Source of the DNA: Enteractinococcus helveticum
GTDB lineage: Bacteria > Actinomycetota > Actinomycetes > Actinomycetales > Micrococcaceae
Reading direction: 5' to 3'
Assembly (NCBI RefSeq): GCF_020742345.1
Contig: NZ_DYXC01000065.1
Location: 1-22,582 of the forward strand
DNA: 22,582 nt
Made by a program: the position numbers and the translations under genes. How positions within the stretch are numbered: the first letter of the stretch is position 1; each line of letters begins with the position of its first letter. Positions 8,067 to 15,179 of this stretch are shown piece by piece. The notes under the pieces were generated by a model. The model ran no database searches and was not told the DNA's origin. It was given only the letters and a program-made list of their open reading frames with translations.

Positions 8067-9191
8067 ATGCGTACATTCGGGGTGGAAGAGGAACTTCTGT
8101 TGGTAGACGCCGAGTCGCTAGAGCCACTGCCGCGGGGAATGTTGGTGGTTGCTGGCCAAGGCGACACTGCTCCTGGCAGCCACAGCCTCACGACCGAGTT
8201 TAAACAAGAGCAGGTGGAGGTGAACTCGCCACCCCAAAACACACTGGCCGAGCAATTAGCAGCCATCCGAACCGGGCGAACGCTAGCACAAAAGGCCGCT
8301 GCTCTCGCGGGCGGTACAGTTGTGGCGCTGCCCCTGGACCCCGGTAATCACCCCACTCACATTGTGCCGGGGGAGCGCAATCAGCAGATCAGGGAACGTT
8401 TTGGTGCGACCGCCTTTGCTCAGCTGACCAATGGGTTTCACATCCATGTTGCCATCAACTCCCGAGAAGAAGCCGTGATCGCATTGGATCGTATCCGAGT
8501 TTGGCTGCCGGTATTGCTGGCCTTGAGCGGCAACTCGCCCTTTGCCAAAGGGGTAGATAGTGGCTTTGCCTCGTATCGGTATCAAAAATGGACCCGTTGG
8601 CCGAACTCTGGACCCACAGAGATGTACGGCAGCGCGACAGCCTATGAGACCCAGTGCCAAGCGCTATTCAATAGTCAGGTCCCGTTGGATGCTGGCATGT
8701 TGTACTTTGACGCTCGCCCAAGCGATCATCAGCCGACCATAGAAGTTCGAGTCGCGGACGTCTGTTTGAAAGCTGAGCATGCCGCCGTCATCGCTGCTAT
8801 CACCCGTGCACTGGTGGAAACAGCCATCAGGAATCAAGACCAAAAGCCACCACCGGTTCCGGTGACCGTACTGCGATCCTGGACGTGGCAGGCCAGCAGG
8901 TACGGGGTGGACTCAGAACTTATCCAACCGGACACCGGCAAGCCTGCACCGGCGGCTGAGGTGGTGGACCAACTCTTGGATGGTGTCCGACCGGTTCTCA
9001 CCGAATATAACGAACTCAGCACCGTTGAGACCGTGGTGACTGATATTTTGCAATCCGGTTCGGGGGCTCGCATCCAACGAGCCGCCTATGCACAGCGCCA
9101 CGATTTCTATGACGTGATGCAAGCTGCCCTGGAAGCCACACACGAATATCAAGATCCCAAATCCATCGCCGACAGGTCGCCAATAGAGTGA
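8067..9191 (+). CDS. GCS2/YbdK-family carboxylate-amine ligase (glutamate-cysteine ligase type 2)
   Basis: This is an ATP-dependent ligase of the GCS2 family, which joins a carboxylate, usually the gamma-carboxyl of glutamate, to an amine. It has 374 residues. Visible motifs are RTFGVEEELLLVD at the start, E44-F-K-Q-E-Q-V-E (ATP/metal site), GFHIHVAI with H125 and H127, and E226-V-R-V-A-D after RPSDHQPT. These match active members of the family. Three start codons lie in a row (GTG 8061, ATG 8064, ATG 8067). AAAGGA at 8054-8059 is best spaced for 8067, which also gives the family's usual MRT-GVEEE start. It lies just behind the AsnO-like gene and is very likely in the same operon, so the two may act on one small peptide. 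The true substrates are unknown. Confidence 0.93.
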   Translation: MRTFGVEEELLLVDAESLEPLPRGMLVVAGQGDTAPGSHSLTTEFKQEQVEVNSPPQNTLAEQLAAIRTGRTLAQKAAALAGGTVVALPLDPGNHPTHIVPGERNQQIRERFGATAFAQLTNGFHIHVAINSREEAVIALDRIRVWLPVLLALSGNSPFAKGVDSGFASYRYQKWTRWPNSGPTEMYGSATAYETQCQALFNSQVPLDAGMLYFDARPSDHQPTIEVRVADVCLKAEHAAVIAAITRALVETAIRNQDQKPPPVPVTVLRSWTWQASRYGVDSELIQPDTGKPAPAAEVVDQLLDGVRPVLTEYNELSTVETVVTDILQSGSGARIQRAAYAQRHDFYDVMQAALEATHEYQDPKSIADRSPIE

Positions 9192-9415
9192 CATAGGTGA
9201 CTGTGCAGCCGCTGAGCTGGTCGCGAGGGAACACAACGTCGAGCTCACCTTAGTCGTACAGTATTTCCGAATACTTTAGAACTATGAGAGTTCCGCCTTG
9301 TCTTCCGTGTCAATCCAAGAAAAGCCCGGAACGCCTGCAATATCAAGGCAAGAGATAATATTCAAAGTTATATGTTGAAGTGAATATTTAGGTGCTTGGG
9401 GTAGACTTTGAAACT
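9192..9415 (+). promoter_or_regulatory. Intergenic region with inverted repeat and leaderless promoter for the AlbA_2-type regulator
   Basis: AGTATT (9260-9265) and AATACT (9270-9275) form a perfect 6-base inverted repeat with a TCCG loop; it may be an operator or a weak terminator for the GCS2 gene. GTTCCG and CGGAAC further on form another loose inverted pair. TAGACT (9402-9407) fits a -10 box (TANNNT) and ends eight bases before ATG 9416, with no Shine-Dalgarno sequence, so a leaderless start is likely. The region 9350-9390 is AT-rich compared with its surroundings. Confidence 0.45.
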
Positions 9416-11218
9416 ATGATTACTTCAGCTGCAGAGTTTCATCAGGCTGTCCAGGCGCTGCAAAAGGGGACCAGTTCACCGCTGAGCGTTGCCCTGTGCG
9501 ACATCGTGAACGAGACGCTGGTTGAGACGCTGTGTGCATTCGCAAATATGCCTAGCGGCGGATCCATTCTGCTCAACCTGCCGGACCAAAATGCATCACA
9601 ATTCAATGCTGGTTTCGAAACAGAAACGCTTCAAGCCCAGATCCAAACGCTGGCTCGACATCGAGTGAGCCCGGGTATCCCTGTACAGTTCTTTTGGGCC
9701 AGCTTCGAAGACCACAGCATGCTGGTGGTCAACGTTCCCGCGCCGGACCCAGCCGTTTGGCCATATCGTGTCACGGCAACACATCAGGCGTACGTGCGGA
9801 ACGAATACGGCAATTATCCGCTTGGCGTCTCAGAGATTCAACAACTGCACAATGCGCGTCAGGCAACGTCGCATGATGGTCAAGTCATTTCCGGATCGGG
9901 ACTGGAGTATCTTGATAAGACGCTAGTGCAAGATTTTGTCGAAGCCGTCCGCCAGGAGTCCACGTACCTGCATCAAACCAGCGACGAAGACATCCTCCAA
10001 GCAAAAGGTGTCATGTCGCACGACGGTCTGCTGACACTGGCTGGCCTCTACGCGCTGGGGCGGTATCCGCAACAATTCTTTCCGAACCTCCGGATCACCG
10101 CCGGGGTGCGAGCTTCGGGAAATACTGCAAACGTCGAGCAGCAGCGTTTTGAAGGTGCCGTGCCGGTGATGGTGGACGACGCCGTCCGCTGGGTCATGCG
10201 CCAAGCAGGGCAGTCAGGGCCACGCCCTGAACATCAGGCTCACCCGCGAAGCAGCAACATCCCAATCGCCGTCATCCGAGAACTCCTCACCAATGCGCTT
10301 GTGCATAGAGACCTCAGCTCGCAAACCCTGGGACAGAGCGTGCAATTAGAATTACACGAAGACGAACTGACCGTGAGGAACCCCGGCGGGTTACACCGGA
10401 TCAACCTGAACCAGCTTGGTCGTGAACCTGGTGAAACGGCCGTGAATACTTCGCTGTATGAAATCTGCAGGTTCGTCTCGGTCAGCGGCGGCCACCGAAT
10501 CGTCGATCCAGCACACCATACGCTTCGAGACGTGCACTGGGCGCTCCGCCGTGCAGGGCTCTATGCGCCGACCTATACCGATTCTGGATTATATTTCACC
10601 GTTGCTGTCGGACGGCGGTATGAATTGACCGAGACCGACCAACAGTGGCTGGCCAGCTTGCCGTCACATGAGCATTTCACAACCCAGCAGCGTTATTTGC
10701 TGGTGTCGATGAGCGACGGGACGCGATGGAGCCCAGAAACTCTGCGGCGCGAATACGGCCCAATAGGTGCCAAAAGTGCGCTACGCCAGTTAGATCGCCT
10801 TGCCGATCTGGGACTGGTGCGGGCACAGGCCAGCCTCAACTCGACGAACTATCGACTCCACGACACAAGGCTTCGAACAGATGCCCAACGATTCGGTGGA
10901 ACCATTGAATTTCAGCCCGCACCTGATGCTGCACCCGCAGCGCAACCCGTGCACCCTGTTGCCTCCGGTGCGCCAGCGCCACACAGCAATGACGAGCATG
11001 ACGCTGCGGCCAAGGCGGCGGCAGCGAGTAAACATGGTGCCACATTGTGGAACGTCCTGGGGGAGGGGACCATGAACATCCACGACATTGCTCAGGCCGC
11101 GAATTTGAGTCTGTCCCAAACCCGCTACGGAATCCAACGCCTGGTTTCGGAAGGCATTGTGGACCGGCAAGGCGGCCAGGGGCATCGCGAGACTGTATAC
11201 CGTCGCGCACAAGGCTGA
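9416..11218 (+). CDS. AlbA_2/Schlafen-type ATP-binding protein with C-terminal winged helices, probable regulator
   Basis: This 600-residue protein has the layout of the bacterial 'RecG-like' AlbA_2 regulators. The N-terminal AlbA_2 part contains ETLCAFANMPSGGSILLNL and a later YVRNEYGNYPLGVSEIQQL. A GHKL/HATPase_c_4 domain follows, with IRELLTNALVHRDLS (287-301), where N293 is the expected nucleotide-site Asn. GLYAPTYTDSGLYFTVAVGR ends that domain. One helix-turn-helix lies at about 421-480 and a clearer winged helix at about 546-600 (IHDIAQAANLSLSQTRYGIQ). The usual acidic EFK motif of AlbA_2 is not recognisable. A Pro/Ala/His-rich linker lies at about 500-540. It may bind ATP and DNA; its target genes are unknown. 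The start ATG 9416 fits the leaderless promoter; GTG 9392 would add eight residues. Confidence 0.83.
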   Translation: MITSAAEFHQAVQALQKGTSSPLSVALCDIVNETLVETLCAFANMPSGGSILLNLPDQNASQFNAGFETETLQAQIQTLARHRVSPGIPVQFFWASFEDHSMLVVNVPAPDPAVWPYRVTATHQAYVRNEYGNYPLGVSEIQQLHNARQATSHDGQVISGSGLEYLDKTLVQDFVEAVRQESTYLHQTSDEDILQAKGVMSHDGLLTLAGLYALGRYPQQFFPNLRITAGVRASGNTANVEQQRFEGAVPVMVDDAVRWVMRQAGQSGPRPEHQAHPRSSNIPIAVIRELLTNALVHRDLSSQTLGQSVQLELHEDELTVRNPGGLHRINLNQLGREPGETAVNTSLYEICRFVSVSGGHRIVDPAHHTLRDVHWALRRAGLYAPTYTDSGLYFTVAVGRRYELTETDQQWLASLPSHEHFTTQQRYLLVSMSDGTRWSPETLRREYGPIGAKSALRQLDRLADLGLVRAQASLNSTNYRLHDTRLRTDAQRFGGTIEFQPAPDAAPAAQPVHPVASGAPAPHSNDEHDAAAKAAAASKHGATLWNVLGEGTMNIHDIAQAANLSLSQTRYGIQRLVSEGIVDRQGGQGHRETVYRRAQG

Positions 11219-11293
11219 AACGCTCCACCCTAAAAGCCCACGGAGCAAGCACACCGGCTGATGCATGACGCAAGTCCCGCCCATCGCGAAGTA

Positions 11294-11332
11294 ACTGGCC
11301 AGTAATGTAGCAGGTGTCCCTAAAATAATGAC
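11294..11332 (+). promoter_or_regulatory. Palindrome and leaderless -10 element before the winged-helix regulator
   Basis: ACTGGCCAGT (11294-11303) is a perfect 10-base palindrome sitting where a -35 box would be. TAAAAT (11321-11326) is a good -10 box, followed by six bases and ATG 11333. No Shine-Dalgarno sequence is present. The palindrome is a natural candidate for autoregulation, which is an inference. Confidence 0.5.
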
Positions 11333-12094
11333 ATGCCTCGCAGAGTTACCGATTACCGGGGACTGACGGAAGGCAGCAGGCTCAAACTGCTCCACGCCAT
11401 CCAACGGCAGCCCGGCCAGACCCTCAAGGCGCTTGCTGAAGCCGCCGAGATTCACGTCAACACCGCACGTGATCACCTGCGAGTGCTCGAAGACGAAGGG
11501 TTCATCACCGCAACACCCATCGATACCGGCCGCCGCGGTCGACCTCCCATGGAGTATCATCCGCTCGAAGACGCCGACCACAACCCTACCGCCCGAGAAC
11601 GCGCCGAAGAGGCCCGCGCTCGCGGTAAACTCCTGCGGCGCCTGAGTCCCGAACTCGATACCGGCCAAGACCTACCAGACGACGCGCAGCACCAGTTAGA
11701 TGTGCTCTATGAACACCTCGACGACGTCGGCATGGAACCCGTGATCGACAACGACCAGCTGACCGTGGACGTCAAACCATGTATTTATCAGGACCTATTA
11801 GAAGCAGACCGCCCGGCGGTGTGCTCGGTGCACGCCAAACTGGTACGCCAACAACTTGAACAGGTTGACGGGCCGTTGCAACTGCGTCGTCTACACCCAT
11901 TTACCACCGCACACAGTTGCCTGCTGGTACTCGGGCTCCAGGACGACCAAACGCCGGATGAACATGACGTGAAAGCAGTAACGCCCGGCATCGATGGTCA
12001 CCGCACCGATGCCGAGCTCGCTGCATTCGCCCTGGCCGCCCAGCAGCGCGTAACTGCTGAAACAACCGAAACCGACTGCCCTGTTCAGGCCTAG
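11333..12094 (+). CDS. Winged-helix transcriptional regulator with conserved cysteines (SufR-like)
   Basis: This 253-residue regulator has an ArsR/DeoR-type winged helix at about residues 15-75 (LKLLHAIQRQPGQTLKALAE, NTARDHLRVLEDEGFI), and RRGRPPMEYH in the wing. A charged helical linker follows. The C-terminal domain has C150, then AVCSVHAKL with C164 and H167, and C196 in FTTAHSC. This spacing recalls SufR-type proteins that bind an iron-sulfur cluster through three or four cysteines. A further Cys lies near the end. The neighbour on the other strand is hmp, so sensing nitric oxide or redox change is a reasonable guess, not shown by the sequence. Its stop codon overlaps the stop of the convergent small membrane gene within one CTAG. 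Confidence 0.85.
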   Translation: MPRRVTDYRGLTEGSRLKLLHAIQRQPGQTLKALAEAAEIHVNTARDHLRVLEDEGFITATPIDTGRRGRPPMEYHPLEDADHNPTARERAEEARARGKLLRRLSPELDTGQDLPDDAQHQLDVLYEHLDDVGMEPVIDNDQLTVDVKPCIYQDLLEADRPAVCSVHAKLVRQQLEQVDGPLQLRRLHPFTTAHSCLLVLGLQDDQTPDEHDVKAVTPGIDGHRTDAELAAFALAAQQRVTAETTETDCPVQA

Positions 12095-12354
12095 TACTTT
12101 TCCTTCCCGGTGGAAATCCTCACAATGCGTCGGATAGCAAAAATGACGCATACACCAGCCAGCGCAAAGGCCACATAAGCCCACACGGCTGGCTGGTCAG
12201 GCATGCTCAAAAAGGTGACGCCAATACCAATGAGGACCACGGCACCAAAGAAGAACACCGGAACCATAAAAAATCCCATCCGGGTTGCCGAACGGCCCTG
12301 TTCCGGATCAGGACGTTGCGGATGCTGGCCGGGTGTAGTGTTGCCACGCTCCAT
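12091..12354 (-). CDS. Small two-helix membrane protein
   Basis: This hypothetical protein has 87 residues. A hydrophilic, Pro/Arg-rich N-terminus of about 25 residues precedes two hydrophobic segments, FFMVPVFFFGAVVLIGIGVT (about 28-48) and VWAYVAFALAGVCVIFAIRR (about 57-76). A positively charged tail, RISTGKEKY, follows. Both ends should face the cytoplasm. The start ATG has AAAGGCGG five bases upstream on the minus strand. It lies 82 bases after hmp on the same strand and may be read from the same transcript, through a hairpin at 12382-12397. It converges with the winged-helix regulator and overlaps it by four bases. The family is not recognised. Confidence 0.55.
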   Translation of the reverse strand: MERGNTTPGQHPQRPDPEQGRSATRMGFFMVPVFFFGAVVLIGIGVTFLSMPDQPAVWAYVAFALAGVCVIFAIRRIVRISTGKEKY

Positions 12355-12381
12355 GACTGCCGCCTTTCGCTGGTTACAGTC

Positions 12382-12405
12382 ACCAAGAAAACTTGGTCCA
12401 CGTGG
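12382..12405 (-). repeat. Hairpin and CCACGTGG palindrome between hmp and the small membrane gene
   Basis: ACCAAG (12382-12387) and CTTGGT (12392-12397) form a perfect 6-base hairpin with a 4-base loop, TTTT on the minus strand. The palindrome CCACGTGG follows at 12398-12405. No T-run follows the hairpin in the direction of hmp transcription, so it is not a classic terminator. It may process or partly attenuate an hmp transcript. Confidence 0.4.
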
Positions 12406-12436
12406 TTCTTACGCTACCGCCTGAAGGTTCTTCTTG

Positions 12437-13654
12437 CTATACGCTGGTTGGGTTCTGAGCCCACATATCCGGGCCAAACACTTCGTAATGAATCGATTCA
12501 GACGGCACACCCTGGTCCATCAAAGTCTTACGCGCCATCTGCATAAACGGTAGGGGACCGCACATGAACACCTCGGCGTTTTCCGGCAGTTCCACGTCAG
12601 ATAAATCCATGAACCCCGGACGCGCAGGGTGCAGGGTCGGAGCCTCTTCGGCACCTTCCTCGTACCAGTTCTGCGCACGAGCATCGGCCATTGCCAGCAC
12701 CTGACGGCGCAACCCGTCATAGAGTGCATGGTGGGCGTGAGTCTTATCCGCGTGGAATAACCGGACCGTGCGCTCGGGTTGCCGGCGCGACAAATCCTCC
12801 ATGATCGCGGCAACCGGCGTAATACCAATCCCCGCCGAGACCAGCACGAGTGGTTTATCGGTGTCATCCAAAATGACGTCACCGGCCGGCTGGGAGACAT
12901 CCAGAATCGTGCCGGGGGTCGCGTAGTCGTACAGCCAACCCGACACTCGACCATCGGGTGCGCCATTGACGCCGCGCACGCGTTTGATGGTCACACGCAG
13001 GGAGTCGCCGCGCGGACCGGAAGAGATCGTATACTGGCGTGGTTGACGGCGACCGTCAGGCAGATCCACCGCAATCGAAACATACTGCCCCGTATAGTGG
13101 CCAGGCACAACGCCGTCGACGGGGGAGAGCAGCAGTGAGAAGACCTCATCGGATTCCTCAAAACGCTCCACCACACGGTACGGACGGTAGGGGACCTTCG
13201 GATCGGTTCCGGCATTGGCATATAGGCGTGCCTCTTCGGCAATCAGGGAGGTGGCAAATAACCAGTAGACCTCATCCCAGGCGGCAGCAATTTCGGGGGT
13301 TGCCGCATCGCCGAGTACTTTGGCCACCGCACCCAGCAGGTAGTGCCCAACGATCAAATATTGTTCTGGGCTGATGCCCAATGAAACGTGTTTGTGGGCA
13401 ATGCGCTGCATGATCGGCGTGAAATCTGGGGCCTCCGGGTTAATCAGGTGCACCGCAAACGCCACCACCGATGCCGCCAGCGCCTTGGGCTGCTCGCCGA
13501 TCGCTTGGTTGGCTACGTTGAAAACATTGAGCAGTTCGGGGTGGGCCTCGAACATGTCGCGGTAGAAAATCACGGTGGCATCATCGGCAATTTCTGCGAC
13601 GACGCCGGCGGTTTCTTTGACCACTGCTTCAGATTCTGGTGACAGTTTCAACAT
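12437..13654 (-). CDS. hmp: Flavohaemoprotein / nitric oxide dioxygenase
   Basis: Hmp turns nitric oxide and oxygen into nitrate using NAD(P)H, protecting the cell from NO. The 405 residues show all three modules. The globin domain carries the proximal His in IAHKHVSLGISPEQY (H89). The FAD-binding ferredoxin-reductase domain has R206-Q-Y-T-I-S. The NAD domain has LVSAGIGITPVAAIM and a C-terminal MCGPLPFM. The length is normal for Hmp. The start codon (13654-13652) has AAAAGGAG six or seven bases upstream; a longer upstream reading is possible but does not look like this family. It acts in the cytoplasm. The inverted repeat at 13672-13714 in its promoter and the nearby cysteine-containing regulator suggest NO-responsive control. 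Confidence 0.97.
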   Translation of the reverse strand: MLKLSPESEAVVKETAGVVAEIADDATVIFYRDMFEAHPELLNVFNVANQAIGEQPKALAASVVAFAVHLINPEAPDFTPIMQRIAHKHVSLGISPEQYLIVGHYLLGAVAKVLGDAATPEIAAAWDEVYWLFATSLIAEEARLYANAGTDPKVPYRPYRVVERFEESDEVFSLLLSPVDGVVPGHYTGQYVSIAVDLPDGRRQPRQYTISSGPRGDSLRVTIKRVRGVNGAPDGRVSGWLYDYATPGTILDVSQPAGDVILDDTDKPLVLVSAGIGITPVAAIMEDLSRRQPERTVRLFHADKTHAHHALYDGLRRQVLAMADARAQNWYEEGAEEAPTLHPARPGFMDLSDVELPENAEVFMCGPLPFMQMARKTLMDQGVPSESIHYEVFGPDMWAQNPTSV

Positions 13655-13671
13655 CGGTTCAGCTCCTTTTG

Positions 13672-13714
13672 GACAATGACCCGGGGTGCGGGTTTCGAAC
13701 GTAAGATCATTGTC
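13672..13714 (-). promoter_or_regulatory. Inverted repeat in the hmp upstream region
   Basis: GACAATGA (13672-13679) and TCATTGTC (13707-13714) are a perfect 8-base inverted pair, 27 bases apart, located 18-60 bases before the hmp start. The wide gap would fit two operator half-sites flanking the promoter. No identical copy is seen before the winged-helix regulator at 11333, so the binding protein is unknown. Confidence 0.45.
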
Positions 13715-13775
13715 ATCCGACCAAGATTTCGCTGCAGCGTTTTCCACCGTGTTTAATCCCGCGGTTCTCAAACCG

Positions 13776-14200
13776 CTATGTCAGCTGCAGGATTCCAGAT
13801 AGATTGACGGGGCAATCGAATGATTGCAGATCGGTTCTGGATCGGAGATATTCGGCCAGTATGCCCAGATCGTGTGTCGTTGCCGTGTTGCCGTCTTGTA
13901 GCGAGCGGTTCACGTCGTCAAGGCTGACGTAGAACCCGATCCCTGCAATAGGGTGGCTGATCAACGTGACCTGGGTTCGTCAACCAGGTGCGATGCTGTG
14001 ATCGTCAGACGCGACATGTCCTGGGTAGCAGCGATAGTGGCGTCGTCGGCAATACCGTCTATGACACTTGCCTCAGCATAGAGTTCAGCTAATTCCTGGC
14101 TAGTTGTTGACACAGTGTCTGAGCCATGAAGGTCGATAGACCGCTGGTGCAACCGTTCCGTGTGCTCGAGTGCCTTGGGCTGCAGGATCTTCCGCCGTAT
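13776..14200 (-). pseudogene. Broken gene of unknown family (frameshifted and start-less)
   Basis: On the minus strand, protein-like sequence runs in one frame from about 14200 to a TGA at 13961, including ELAELYAEASVIDGIADD and MSRLTITASHLVDEP. It continues in another frame to 13776 with RTQVTLISHPIAGIGFYVSL and THDLGILAEYLRSRTDL. The two frames overlap in a short window near 13965-13980, as expected for one frameshift. No ATG or GTG with a ribosome-binding site precedes it, only TTG codons. Upstream of a TAA at 14201-14203 the same frame stays open and still looks protein-like (QLGEEVCAERCAHLLVVE). I do not recognise the family. The likely reading is a decaying gene; two tiny TTG-initiated genes are a less likely alternative. 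Confidence 0.4.
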
Positions 14201-14310
14201 TTACTCCACTACCAAGAGGTGTGCACAACGTTCTGCACAGACCTCTTCACCCAGTTGGCCGTACCCGTTAGCGTGGGGCCAAGGGCAACCATTGTCTGGA
14301 GGTGAGACCT

Positions 14311-14400
14311 ATGAGTTCCCGCGAAGAGGAAGGCGCAGTATCGCCCCATGACAACACCACCTCACCCCAAGATCCCGAGCACGGGCTTAATGCAATCTAG
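14311..14400 (+). pseudogene. Short ORF with strong ribosome-binding site, probable truncated gene start
   Basis: GGAGGTGA (14298-14305) lies five bases before ATG 14311, one of the best ribosome-binding sites in the window. The frame encodes only 29 residues (MSSREEEGAVSPHDN and onward) before TAG at 14398-14400. The hydrophilic, acidic sequence looks like the cytosolic lead of a larger protein, such as a transporter. The remainder is missing, and the TetR gene ends only 50 bases further on. It could instead be a genuine small peptide gene. Confidence 0.35.
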
Positions 14401-14449
14401 GGCGCGAGATGCCACGCATAACCAAAGATGTATTATTTCAGCGGAAAGT

Positions 14450-15037
14450 TCATGCGCTGCGAGTCTTGCGCAAACTGAGCTGATAGCGCTGCGGGTCGCG
14501 GCCTAAATGCCCGGCAATCTGATCGACGAACGGTTGCATCAGCACCTGGCCGAGTTTCACGAGCATGACCTGCATGACTTGGTCTTCCGGTTCGCGCGAC
14601 GTCGAAGCAATCCCATGACGTCGCAAATCCTGAATCTGTCGCAGTGCCAATCGGGTAAAGCGTTCAGTCAGATCTGATCCGGCCCCATTGCCCTCGATGA
14701 GCATCATGCGGCGCAGATACGCGGCAACCAGTGGGTTGTCGTCAATGTGATCTAGCAGGCGTTGGTCGAGTTTCCTGACGACGCCGTCCACACTTTCGTC
14801 GGATTCCTGGTAGGCGATCGCGTTGGCAATACCATCCAGAAGATCGTCCTCGACAGCTTGAATGAGGCCAGCTTTGGTCCCGAAGTGGTGGGTAATGAGC
14901 CCCACGGTCACCCCGGCTCGTGATGAAATGGCTCGCATGGAGGTTCCGTCAGAACCGTTGAGCGCAAATAATTCCAGAGCGACCTGGCGAATACGAGCTT
15001 TGGCGGTTAGATCTGTGTTGATAACGGGATTGGACAT
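14450..15037 (-). CDS. TetR/AcrR family transcriptional regulator
   Basis: This is a one-domain DNA-binding repressor with a ligand-binding helical C-terminus, 195 residues in all. The TetR helix-turn-helix is at about residues 10-56: ARIRQVALELFALNGSDGTSM, AISSRAGVTVGLITHHFGTK (the recognition helix ends in THHF) and AGLIQAVEDDL. The remainder is helical without recognisable ligand residues. The start ATG (15037-15035) has AAAGG about nine bases upstream. It is transcribed away from etfB across 142 bases that contain TTGTAC-based repeats, so it very probably controls itself and the ETF/acyl-CoA dehydrogenase operon. The effector may be an acyl-CoA, which is inferred from the neighbours. Confidence 0.95.
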   Translation of the reverse strand: MSNPVINTDLTAKARIRQVALELFALNGSDGTSMRAISSRAGVTVGLITHHFGTKAGLIQAVEDDLLDGIANAIAYQESDESVDGVVRKLDQRLLDHIDDNPLVAAYLRRMMLIEGNGAGSDLTERFTRLALRQIQDLRRHGIASTSREPEDQVMQVMLVKLGQVLMQPFVDQIAGHLGRDPQRYQLSLRKTRSA

Positions 15038-15108
15038 GCGCGGACCTTTATAAGATGGGTGTTAGGAGTCACGCGGGCGGCAACTCTCGAGCTCTTCTGG
15101 ACGTCTAA

Positions 15109-15136
15109 ATTGTACGGTATATTGTACGAATATACA
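15109..15136. promoter_or_regulatory. Repeat-containing operator between the TetR gene and etfB
   Basis: ATTGTACG occurs twice in tandem with a 12-base period (15109-15116 and 15121-15128). GTATAT (15117-15122) and ATATAC (15130-15135) form an inverted pair around the second copy. The block lies in the divergent promoter region, and both sides offer -10-like AT sequence (TACAAT on the minus strand). It is the obvious TetR operator candidate. Confidence 0.55.
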
Positions 15137-15179
15137 GTCCCAGTGAATGTCATCACTCTGTCATCATGATGAGGTGTAT

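Noticed and set aside
10790..11668. Long minus-strand frame (292 codons) opposite the AlbA_2-type gene and the winged-helix regulator
   Set aside because: It is antisense to two well-supported genes, spans their intergenic promoter and has no domain-like sequence.
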